DNA of 64,000 nucleotides, from positions 682,001 to 746,000 of the forward strand of contig CAJZBQ010000062.1 of assembly GCA_914767885.1 (NCBI GenBank). Reading direction: 5' to 3'. Position numbers and translations under genes: made by a program. This document shows positions 55,852 to 64,000 of the stretch, piece after piece. The notes under the pieces are model-generated. The model had not been told where the DNA came from. It made no database searches and saw nothing but the letters and a program-made list of their open reading frames with translations. Position 1 is the first letter of the stretch. Every line of letters begins with the position of its first letter. The DNA is from Blepharisma stoltei (Eukaryota > Ciliophora > Heterotrichea > Heterotrichida > Blepharismidae).

Positions 55852-56221
55852 AAGACTCAGACTTATTCAAATTCCTCAAAATATTTATTGCAAAAAAATA
55901 CTTACCCTCCAATTAACTTATAACAAAATATTGGTAAATTTTAAATTTTTGGAAGCATTAATCCCTTTAAATTTTTCACTTTTTATGGTAAATTTTATTG
56001 TTAAAAATAGTAATTTTTATATTGCAAGTTTTGAAATAATTTTTGGAAGAAGTAAAATTATAGTAATATTTAAAAAGTATTCAAGCTCTTTCGATTAAGC
56101 CTTAATTAAATCTTTATAAGATAAAATTAATTTTCAAAAATATTTTGCTCCATATATTACTTTAATTTTAAAAAAATTTATATAGGAAAATTAATATAAT
56201 TATGTTTTTAAAAAAGCCTTT

Positions 56222-56261
56222 CAATTGGAACAAGATTTTTTGTTCCAATTTAAACGAAGGG
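56222..56261. mobile_element. Family C end fragment
   Basis: A hairpin of TTTCAATTGGAACAAG and TTGTTCCAATTTAAACGAAG ending GGGAG and then TGA: the family C right-end design. I found no matching left end, so it is a fragment or the partner is decayed. Confidence 0.65.
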
Positions 56262-56374
56262 AGTGATATCTTGCGCTCAACATAAAAAAGGCTTTTCTTT
56301 GCAATCCATAATGAGTTCCTTCATTTTTATACAATTAAAGAATGTTGCAAAAAAAAATTTATTTCCAATAAATA

Positions 56375-56824
56375 TATATAGAAATGGCGACGACATGCCA
56401 CCCGACCTCCCGACCCTATCTCTTCAACACTGCAGACAGCGGCCTAGTGGCGGGGATTTAGGGTGAGAGAGGCATGTATGCGGGCTAGGCTTACTTGGGC
56501 CTTATGGAGCTAATCCGTGGGACTTTGGGCTTTTGCCTCCAGAACAACGATTGGAAAGAGCAAGATCGGCGACAGTCCTGAATGGAAGCAGATTCCCTCG
56601 AACAGGACTCAAGAGATGGCATTTGTCTAGCGAGAAACTGGGTGTTTCGACCCAGTTGGTTGGCCCTTCGGCTCCAGAAGCCATGAAAGTCAAGACTGGT
56701 TGTGCAAATCCCTTGATTGCGGCAACAAGGAAGGGTGTCCGTCAGGCTCCTCGGGAGCGATGGGTGTATAGAGGTGCAAATCCTCAACCCTGCAAGGCAA
56801 ACAATTTTAATTATTTATTATTTA
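56375..56824 (+). mobile_element. Family S element (450 bp), intergenic
   Basis: Perfect 17-bp target duplication TTTATTTCCAATAAATA. Starts TATATAGAAATGGCGACG and ends with an AT-rich short-repeat tail (TTTTAATTATTTATTATT). GC-rich interior; overlapping frames of 60-100 codons on both strands have no domain. Confidence 0.88.
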
Positions 56825-56892
56825 TTTATTTCCAATAAATAATAGTTTGAGAAACATTGTATGTATTGCTCGAAATGTATTAAAATAAATTA

Positions 56893-57155
56893 CACAAAAT
56901 TATTTTTCGAAATTAAAAAAATCCCACTTCGCAAAAATTGGAAAGCAAATATTATTTAATTTGTAAAATTGATGTTTTAAAACTCAATTTGTTTAAAATT
57001 AAACAGAATTACTCGAGATTTCATTATAATAATTATATCAAAATTTTTTCCATAAAAAATTTTTCTATTAAAAAAATTTTTGTTCACTTACGGAGGACAC
57101 AAAAAAATAGGGATTTTTCTAATGGTTTTGTTCGCCCACAGAGGGGAGGGAGTTA
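56893..57155 (-). mobile_element. Family A MITE, copy A12 (truncated)
   Basis: Only the AT-rich core and the spaced-motif end remain (TTGTTCACTTACGGAGG ... TTTTGTTCGCCCACAGAGGGG), ending GGGAGTTA. The hairpin end is missing, though TTA stands at the left limit. It sits in the upstream region of the aspartyl protease gene. Confidence 0.75.
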
Positions 57156-57281
57156 GCCGAAATTTATTTCAGCATTACATATAATAAACAAATTTTGCTA
57201 GATAAATATTTTTATATAAATTTAAATATTTTCAGCCTTATCATTATCTGAGCCATTTTAATTCCGAAATTATAATAAAAA

Positions 57282-59474
57282 ATGAAACTCATATACTTTT
57301 GTTTATCACTAGCTCTTGCTTCAATATCATTTCCTCTATTCAAAAAATCTTCTAGCACAAAACTTGCTAAAAGCACGCCTTTTTTAACACCACTTCTTCA
57401 CCTCACAGGCTTTTATCCTCATTTAGTGTAACAAATTACCAAGACGTAATTTTTATTTTAGCTTCAGTATTATGCTCAAGCAACAATTGGAACTCCTCCT
57501 CAAACCTTTACCTTTACAGTAGACACTGGAAGTACTTGAATATGGATTGACAGCAACAGCTGCTCCAATTGTCATTCTGGAACAAAATTTTATTCATCAT
57601 CTTCTTCTACTTACAGAAATTACGCCTTCCATGATGGCGAAGGCCGCAGTCCGACAGAAAAACAGGAAGTTCCGAAATTTGGGGTCACTTAACAAAATGG
57701 TAGCCCTGAAGGGCCACGGGGTCGGATGGGGGTGTGGTTTCCGGGGTGGGAGCAGGCTTGAGCTAACTGGGCCTCTCCTCGACCCACAGACGAAAGACCG
57801 ACGGCGCAATACCAAGCAGGTACTTTTGGAGGAGCATTATATTGCCTGTAAATGGCAGAGATAGTTCCAGAAGGAGGCATCGGACGTTTCCCTCATACCC
57901 TGAGCACTACCAGGGGTTAAGAGAGTCTTTGCTGAAGTTTTTTGGTCCAAGCAGGTTCGGGTGAGTCTCCCCGAAAGATGTCGACGTCACCATTTTTGAT
58001 GACGTCATCAGAAAAGGGCGTTAGCTGGGATTAGTGCTTAACGCCACTGGAGCGCGAAGCTATTCCATGTAAGGGTAGGGCTGGAATAATCCCCTGGGAC
58101 CCCTATAATTTTTATCTCTCTCTCTCTTCTACTTACTACAACACCCAGACCACAAAGACGCTAACTTATTTGCAAGGAAACTCTGTTGGCTATTTAAGTA
58201 CCGATGTGATTTCTATTGGAGACAGCACATCTTTGTCTGTAACGAACCAATCTTTTATTTTGGTTTACAACGAAAGCAGCTTTGATAGCATGAAGTCAGA
58301 TGGGCTAATTGGTTTTGCATTTGACAGCCTAAGTGATGGTGTCAGCTCTTTGCTTACCTCATTGAAAACCCAAGGAAAAATAAAAAATAGGCAATTCGCT
58401 ATTTATTTGAGTGAAGTCAACAGCTATTCAGATTTGCCTAATTTAGGGAGTTCAAATTTGATGATTGATGGGTATAACTTGACAGCTTATTCCTCAGAAA
58501 ATAGCTTTACTTATGTAAGCTTAGCCAATAGTGACGGCTACTGGGAAATCCCTTGTGATGCTGCTTATTTTGATGGTAAAACATATACTGGCAGCCCTAC
58601 TGCTATTATTGATACAGGGACTAGCGTTATTATTGGCCCCAAAAATGACGTAAACAACATTTTACTAGGTTTATATAATAATCATGGATGCAAACTCGAC
58701 TCATCAAGTGAGCTTTACTGCTCATGTACAGGAACTTACCCTAACATGACTTTTCAGTTTTCTGGGCATAATTTCACTCTTCAGCCAAGCGATTATTTTG
58801 AAGTTTATGAAGGTTATTGCTTCCCAGCTCTTTACTATAGCAGCCAACTTAGCACTTGACTGCTTGGTGACAGCTTTATAAGAAGATTTTATATTAATTT
58901 TGACATTGATGGAATGAGGATGGGCTTTGCGCAGGTTGGAATAAGTACATCAGAAAGTGCAAGTTCTTCAACTGGCAGTACAACCAGCGGATCCTCAGAA
59001 AGTGGTGGAAGCTCTTCATCAGCCAATAGCACATCTTCAAGTTCTGGATCTTCAAATAATAGTACATCAACAAGCTCCAATAGCACGAGCACAAGCTCTT
59101 CAGGCTCGGGCACTAGTTCCAATAGCACAAGCACAAGTACATCAAGCTCTAATAGCTCTAGCAGCTCATCTTCTAGTTCTAGTAGTCTTAATGGCAGTAG
59201 CAGCAGCTCAGAGAGCTTTGAAACATGAAAAATTGTTTTAATTGTTGTGTTACCAACAGCCTTTTTTATTATTGTTTTCGTTATAAGCGCGGTTATTATA
59301 GCGAAAATAATAAAAAAGAGAAAGCAAAAAGGATCTGAGATTAAGTTAAGTGGGAATATCGAGGTTAAAGTAGAAGACGCAAAAATAGAAAACAAAGATA
59401 TATCCAAAAAGCATACAATGGAGAAGTATGAAGAAGATGTGGTAAGGCAAGAATTGAATAGAAACCATGGGTAA
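57282..59474 (+). CDS. Membrane-anchored pepsin-type aspartyl protease with Ser-rich stalk
   Basis: About 550 residues after one intron and one insert. Signal peptide (MKLIYFCLSLALASISFPLF); pro-segment; mature start NYQDLQYYAQATIGTPPQTF; first catalytic motif VDTGSTWIWID (Trp from TGA); second motif AIIDTGTSVIIG; C-terminal LLGDSFIRRFYINFDID. Then about 100 residues almost all Ser, Thr, Asn and Gly (a glycosylated-stalk-like region), a transmembrane helix (IVLIVVLPTAFFIIVFVISA), and a basic cytosolic tail. Frame is lost by one base between residues about 35 and 55 near a T6 run. Removal of the insert gives SSSTYYNTQTTKTLTYLQGN, in phase. Confidence 0.9.
57446..57461 (+). other. 16-nt spliceosomal intron
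   Basis: GTAATTTTTATTTTAG. Its removal joins NYQD to LQYYAQATIGTPPQ, the conserved start of the mature aspartyl protease. Confidence 0.88.
57615..58124 (+). mobile_element. Family S element (510 bp) in aspartyl protease gene
   Basis: 12-bp target duplication TCTTCTACTTAC (57603-57614 and 58125-58136), which includes TA. Contains ATGATGGCGAAGG near the start and a pyrimidine-rich tail (TTTTTATCTCTCTCTC). It carries a hairpin, GACGTCACCATTTTTGATGA then CGTC, shared with the element at 27.2 kb. Removal with one duplication copy restores the protease frame. Confidence 0.9.
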
Positions 59475-59998
59475 TATTAATATTTTACTGATTTAAATAG
59501 CTTATAATATATAAATTAAATCTATGGTTACGTTTATAAATTGTCAATAATAAATATCAAATTTATGCTGAGAAATTGCTATTATAGTCAACTTTGCTTA
59601 TTCTTTTTTATATTAGGCTACTGATATTCAAATGTGCTTATAAAAATTATTATAGATGCTAAGCACATCAAACTATACTTTATATAGCTATAGCCACCAT
59701 AGATTAGATTCTTTTTCAAATATTTCATTTTACCATTTAGCAAATAGCAGGCAATTAAGTTATAGAATGATAAGCAAAACCGCGAGTTGAGAAAGTGACA
59801 TAGAAATGGGTACAACTAAAATATGGTTGATGATTGCGTGCTAAGGTTTATTAGCAAATCTATAATTTTGGAATAAAATCTAAAAGAAAACTATATGATT
59901 TAAATAAGTGCTATTAAAATTTAATATTAATTAACTGAAATAATCATTATTTACAACTATTTTCATTTATTACTAGATAATTTAGTCAATAATTTAAT
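59475..59998. other. Intergenic, nothing recognised
   Basis: About 520 bp of AT-rich DNA between the aspartyl protease and WD40 genes (both plus strand). It would carry the WD40 promoter. No element ends or RNA seen. Confidence 0.6.
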
Positions 59999-62900
59999 AT
60001 GGAAAAATTGGTTGAATTAGAAAATTTTACTATGAGTTCTGGAAATGCAATACCTTGCAAGAAAATCCCAAATTATTTTAAAGAGAAACCCAATTGAGCT
60101 GATTTTGTCTTATTATATTCTAATGATCGATATGAAAATGATTGCAACTTACTAAGCCATGATAAAGTGATCTCTTGAAAACGTCTATGCTTAAACCTAG
60201 ATGCAAATTTACTTGCTGAGATTTTGAAAGTAAATAAAATCCCTAGGAGAAGAGAAGTAAATAAGGAAAATTATTTTATTGACTCTATTGCAAGAAATGT
60301 AAAGTTAAATAAGAACGAAAAAATTTTACTAACTCCCCCCCCCCCCCCTCCTCCGTGAGCGAACAAAAAAATTTTGTTCGCTCACGGAGGGGGGTTAATT
60401 TTTTTTTTTAAAAAAAATTTATATATAAATTTTATAAAAAATATTTTTTTTCGAAATTTAAAAAAAATCCTAATTTGCAAAAATTGGGAAGCAAATATTA
60501 ATTTAATTTTGCAAAATTTATGTTTTAAAACGCAATTTGTTTAAAATTAAACAGAATTAGCTCTAGATTTCATTATACTAATTATCACTTATATATCCAA
60601 ATTTTTTTTCCATTAAAATTTTTTCTATTAAAAAAATTTTTGTTCACTCACGGAGGGTGGGTTTTTTGGTCAAAAAATGGCGATTTTTCTAATGGTTTTG
60701 TTCGCTCACGGAGGGGGGGGGGGGGGAGTAAATGACAATAGAGACAATGCATATCTATTAATCCTAAAAGCCAAATTGCTTGCCAAATTGAAAGTTTTAG
60801 AAAGAAAATCTTTTGTAAATTTTTCTTATGAAACAATTAACAAAATGATTGCAAAGAAAATAATTGATGATATCTCCTTAAATTATTATACAATAAAAAA
60901 GATCAGCATGAGTTATTTTAACAGAATCAATATTGCCGAGAGAATTGAATTAAATAAGTATATTTCTGAATTATTAAACGATAATATAAAAGAAACTTTG
61001 TATCAAATTATTTTATTTTCAAGAACCTCTGAAGAAATAGCTACAGCAGCAAGCAACGCGATTACAATTTTGAACAGAAATAAATTTTCTTTTAAAAATA
61101 AAAACTTATTCTATTTTTAATAAATATAATTAATATTCACTAATTTTTTTTAGATGCCTATTTTTGAATTAAACGAATAGAAAAAATAAAAATCAAAGGA
61201 GCTGATTTATCTTTTGGCCTATTTGAAAATGTGAAATTTGATTCCAGTGATCTCAGAGATGTAAATTTTACAAATTCCAATATTTTAAGAGTAAGTTTCA
61301 AAAATTGTAATATGAAAAACGTCGAGTTTGGCCAAGCTATCTGCGTGAATTGCAATAAAACCATAAAGCATTTAGAAATTTTTCCATCTGGAAGATATTT
61401 ATTAGCTTTGTATAATAGCAGCTCTTTTATTAATATATGAGATACTGCAAATTGGAGTTTGGCAATGAGATTTGAAGGAAATAAAAATGAATTTATCAAA
61501 TCCTTTATTAGCTCTGATGAACAACTATTGATTTCTACTGATATAGAGCACAACATTTTTATCTGAAATTTAGATTCAAAAGAAAATATCTCAATAATAA
61601 ATAGAGGCTCATTTACTGATATTGCTTTTTCTCCCTGTGGACTATATATAGCAACTATGAAAACAATATATGAAGTTGATATTTTTAATTGAAATGAAAA
61701 AATCGAAGAAACTATTCGATATAATGACTCAATAGCTGATATTAAATTCTCTCCCTGAGGAACATATTTTTTGACTCTGACATATTATTTCAGCAACGTT
61801 ATTGATCTCTACACTATAAAAAAGAAATGTCACAAAACAATTAAGGTTATATCTCGCCCCAAGTTTCTCGCATTCTCTCCTTGTGAAAAATTTATAATTG
61901 GTGAATCAAATAAGCAACTGATATTATGAAATATATCTGATTCTAGATATTATTTAATACATTATTGCTCCCAGCAAATAGAAGGATTGTGGGCTATGAA
62001 TGATAAATGAATTTTGCTAAATAAGCATTTTATGGAAATTATTCAAACTGATACTTTAAGCGTGAAGAAACATTGATTCAATGATAAAGAAATTTCATCT
62101 ATTGCAATCTCACCACATTCAAAGAGCATTTACACCAGCAGTAAAGATGGAATTATTAAAGTGTCTCCTTTAAATTAACACAAATAAAATGGCGATGTCA
62201 CTGACCTACCCACTCCCGGAGCTGTTTCGATTTTGGGGACTTTGCTGCTGCTTGAAGTCAAACCGAGCAGGAAACGGGGATCTACGATATTGGGTACCGT
62301 TAGCAGCTGAACGAGTCTTCTACGAAGACTTGGGTGTGAGAGGTAAAAGAAGGAAGAGCCTTAATCTTAATTAATTTAATGCTAATGTCTCTTTAAATAA
62401 ATGCAAACTTAGCTACTGAGGAGATCACCATTATGAAATTAGAGCAGTTGATTTTTCACCAAACTCAAAATTGTTTGCATCAGCAAGTACTGAAATCATT
62501 TTATGAGATGCGAAAACTTTTTTACCTATCAAAAGATCTCCTCGTCTGCATTTCTTCACAATCAAAGCTATAAAGATTTCATATTGTGGAGATTTCATTA
62601 TTTCTTTGTCTGAAGACAGAATGGTGATGTGGAATATCAATAATTCTGAAGTCTTTAATGAACTAGAATTAGATATGGAATGCTATGGAATTAATGGATT
62701 TTGTTTAGCGCCTTCACAAAAGTTTGCAGTCTTTCAAAATGGGGTAACAATTTACATGATTGACTTTGAGTGCGTTGAGCTCATCCAAATTTTTATAGTA
62801 AATACATCATATGCTCAGTATATGAATCTTTGGATTTCTGAAGTCCCTGAAGATGCAGTTAGAGCTTTTTGGATAAATAAGAGTACCATTTTAAAAATCA

Positions 62901-63640
62901 ACTATGATCATTCATACAAAAATGATATTATTGACGTAGGAGGAGCTGCAGATTTTGGAACTATATCACCATGTGGTAAATATCTTATATTTTCGCATAA
63001 AAGTAAATTTTTGGTAAGATGAAGTAACGATGAAATGAAAATTTTATCACTCCCCCACAAAAAGTAAAATTTCAATTCAAAGGGTTAAATTGTTTTTTTA
63101 AAGAATGAATATAAAATAGAAAATTTTTTTAAACGAATTTTTTAATTTTCTACCCAAATTGCTAACTTCAGTATCTAGCATGCGCGTCATCTTTAAAAAT
63201 ATAGCATAAAAATTTTGCTTTTAATTTCTATTCGTTATATGCATAGAAATTATTATTTTACTTTAAAAAAAATTGTTCTGGAAAGTTAATTTCCCCAAAA
63301 ATGAAAAATTTTCCTAACTTAAAGGAGAGAGTCAGAAGAAAGCTGTTTTGATAAGCCTTCCATTATAATTTATTCACATAAAGGAAATTATATTGCCTTA
63401 GATAGTAATAATAAAATTACTATTAGAAATGCAAAAAACCTGGAACTAACACAAGAATGTTGTTATCACCAAGACATTATATCTTGCATTTCATTTTCTT
63501 ATAAAGATGATCTGCTTATATCTGGAAGCAAAGATGGAACGATAAAAATATGAAGATTAAATCCATCTTCAACGAGTAAAAATTCTTATATTCCACGCAG
63601 CAAATTTTTATTAAAAGAAAATCCTATTATTATCTTTTAA
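59999..63640 (+). CDS. WD40-repeat protein with unique N-terminal domain, four inserts
   Basis: About 890 residues after removals; more than ten TGA-Trp. N-terminal about 280 residues: helical (MEKLVELENFTMSSGNAIPC..., LLILKAKLLAKLKVLERKSF). A pentapeptide-like stretch follows (LSFGLFENVKFDSSDLRDVN, FTNSNILRVSF), then WD repeats in NACHT/APAF-like tandem style (IAFSPCGLYIAT, IKFSPWGTYFLTL, LAFSPCEKFIIGES, DFSPNSKLFASAS, ...LISGSKDGTIKIWRL). Inserts at 60333-60731, 61109-61152, 62176-62385 and 63050-63334; joins KILLNDNRDN, KNLDAYFW, SPLNKCKLSYW and MKILSEESCFD are all in phase. A scaffold or signalling role is likely. Confidence 0.88.
60333..60731 (-). mobile_element. Family A MITE/IES, copy A13 (399 bp, near intact)
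   Basis: TAA-flanked, reversed relative to A1 (hairpin at left, spaced motif at right), with long C/G runs at the ends. Almost base-for-base the reverse complement of A1 in the core. Removal restores the WD40 protein's N-terminal domain. Confidence 0.93.
61109..61152. mobile_element. Short IES of 44 bp
   Basis: TTA-bounded and nearly pure AT (one C). Removal leaving one TTA gives ...FKNKNLDAYFWIKRIEKIKI..., whereas the unedited frame stops at TAA. It does not have GT...AG ends. Confidence 0.72.
62176..62385 (+). mobile_element. Family S element (210 bp) in WD40 gene
   Basis: Flanked by TGTCTCCTTTAAAT and TGTCTCTTTAAAT (13-14 bp, one base missing in the right copy). Starts CACAAATAAAATGGCGATG and ends CTTAATCTTAATTAATTTAA. 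Removal gives VSPLNKCKLSYWGDHHYE in phase. Confidence 0.85.
63050..63334. mobile_element. Family C-like IES (285 bp), TCA-bounded
   Basis: TCA on both sides, no TA at the boundary. The left end CTCCCCCACAAAAAGTAAAA leads to TTTCAATTCAAAGGG (an inverted family C motif); the right end CTTAAAGGAGAGAG keeps a weak copy. Removal leaving one TCA gives ...DEMKILSEESCFDKPSIIIY..., in exact phase with the last WD repeats. Confidence 0.85.
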
Positions 63641-63768
63641 GTCTAGGCAGATATCATCATTAATTTATTATGAAAAATTATAAAAAATTAATTACATATC
63701 AGAAATTGAAAGGCTAAATTATTATTCTGATAAAAATATAGGATGAAAAGTTGTATATTTCATTTAAA

Positions 63769-64000
63769 ATGAATTTACCTGAAAAAGATTGGGATTATCA
63801 CATTTTCAACAGCCAAAATCTTTATTTAGTCACTAGAAATCGCCAAACTGATATGCAAGAACTAATAATCTTTGATACAAAGCTTATGAGACTAAAAAAG
63901 TCCTACATTGAGGACCTGTCAATGGTTGATGAAATACAGAACATAGTAATGCTCCCAGAATCAAAATTATTTGCCTTTGCGCTTACCAATATAGCTTGAG
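63769..64000 (+). CDS. Start of another gene (partial, runs off the window)
   Basis: An open frame from MNLPEKDWDYHIFNSQNLYL to the window end, reading through the final TGA as Trp. Beta-propeller-like phrasing (LYLVTRNRQTDMQELIIFDT, ...MLPESKLFAFAL) resembles the preceding WD40 gene. The true start may lie upstream (a TAG precedes the frame near 63739). Family not identified. Confidence 0.55.

Larger units (their letters stand above)
55274..57281. other. Intergenic region with repeats and inserts
   Basis: About 2 kb upstream of the divergent Cys-rich and aspartyl-protease genes. It contains a TA microsatellite, one family C end, one family S element and one truncated family A copy; the rest is AT-rich with only chance frames. 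Confidence 0.65.

Noticed and set aside
55829..56098. 89-codon frame in AT-rich DNA
   Set aside because: Low-complexity Ile/Phe/Lys composition typical of random AT-rich sequence, starts in a TA microsatellite, no domain.
58889..59407. 172-codon minus-strand frame rich in Leu, Val and Glu
   Set aside because: Antisense of the Ser/Thr stalk of the aspartyl protease, where codon bias keeps the opposite frame open.

Overview
The window reads as germline (micronuclear) DNA of a heterotrich ciliate, most probably Blepharisma or a close relative. Four things support this. (1) UGA is read as tryptophan inside conserved domains (UBA, kinase, importin-N, aspartyl protease, kinesin), while genes stop at TAA or TAG. 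(2) The few introns are 15-16 nt with GT...AG ends. (3) Genes are packed a few tens of bases apart in AT-rich DNA. (4) Almost every long gene is broken by non-coding inserts that can be removed on paper between short direct repeats, usually containing TA, to restore an uninterrupted frame. Those inserts are best explained as internal eliminated sequences (IESs). A MITE-filled germline genome is, as I recall, published for Blepharisma; I could not verify this or the family names here.

The inserts fall into classes. Family A MITE (about 390 bp, terminal motif CTCCGTGAGCGAACAAAA) has about 13 copies, five nearly intact (389-399 bp) and the rest decayed. Family B (560 bp, motif CCATCCTTGATCGAACGA) and family C (about 280 bp, motif CCCTTTAAATTGGAAC) have different sequences but the same plan: T-N-A direct repeat, CTCCC end, four copies of the motif, one end a hairpin and the other a spaced direct repeat. 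Family H is a 74-78 bp hairpin. There are short unrelated IESs of 35-140 bp. Family S is made of GC-richer SINE/LINE-like inserts of about 210-600 bp with 12-17 bp target duplications, short-repeat tails and a recurring AAAATGG(C/T) start. Inserts are nested: A inside C inside a 15-nt intron, and S inside larger IESs.

Layout. 0.1-4.9 kb: three cytoskeletal-looking or unknown genes. 5-7.1 kb: an unknown gene disrupted by S elements and a palindromic MITE. 7.2-10.4 kb: CNNM-type transporter, hotdog thioesterase, ADP/ATP carrier. 10.4-12 kb: intergenic MITEs. 12-14.2 kb: Ser-rich protein. 14.3-24.1 kb: a HUWE1/TOM1-type giant HECT E3 ligase with five inserts. 24.5-25.7 kb: V-ATPase subunit D. 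25.9-29.8 kb: GPCR-PIP kinase fusion. 29.9-32.3 kb: kinesin-8. 33.2 kb: tRNA-Tyr with intron. 33.5-35.5 kb: CCP5-like carboxypeptidase. 35.9-43.1 kb: LYR protein, UBC-like protein, amino-acid transporter, unknowns and an EF-hand protein. 43.2-44.0 kb: an importin-N/histone H2A fusion. 44.2-45.5 kb: M20 amidohydrolase. 46.9-49.0 kb: PH-kinase. 49.2-51.3 kb: kelch-like protein. 51.4-55.3 kb: two tandem Cys-rich surface proteins. 57.3-59.5 kb: membrane aspartyl protease. 60.0-63.6 kb: WD40 protein, followed by the start of another gene.

The genes form no single pathway; this is ordinary housekeeping and signalling content. The notable system is the germline insert load and the precise editing it implies. 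Two observations stand out: two IESs bounded by TCA instead of TA that still restore the frame, and a histone H2A fold fused to an importin-beta N-terminal domain.
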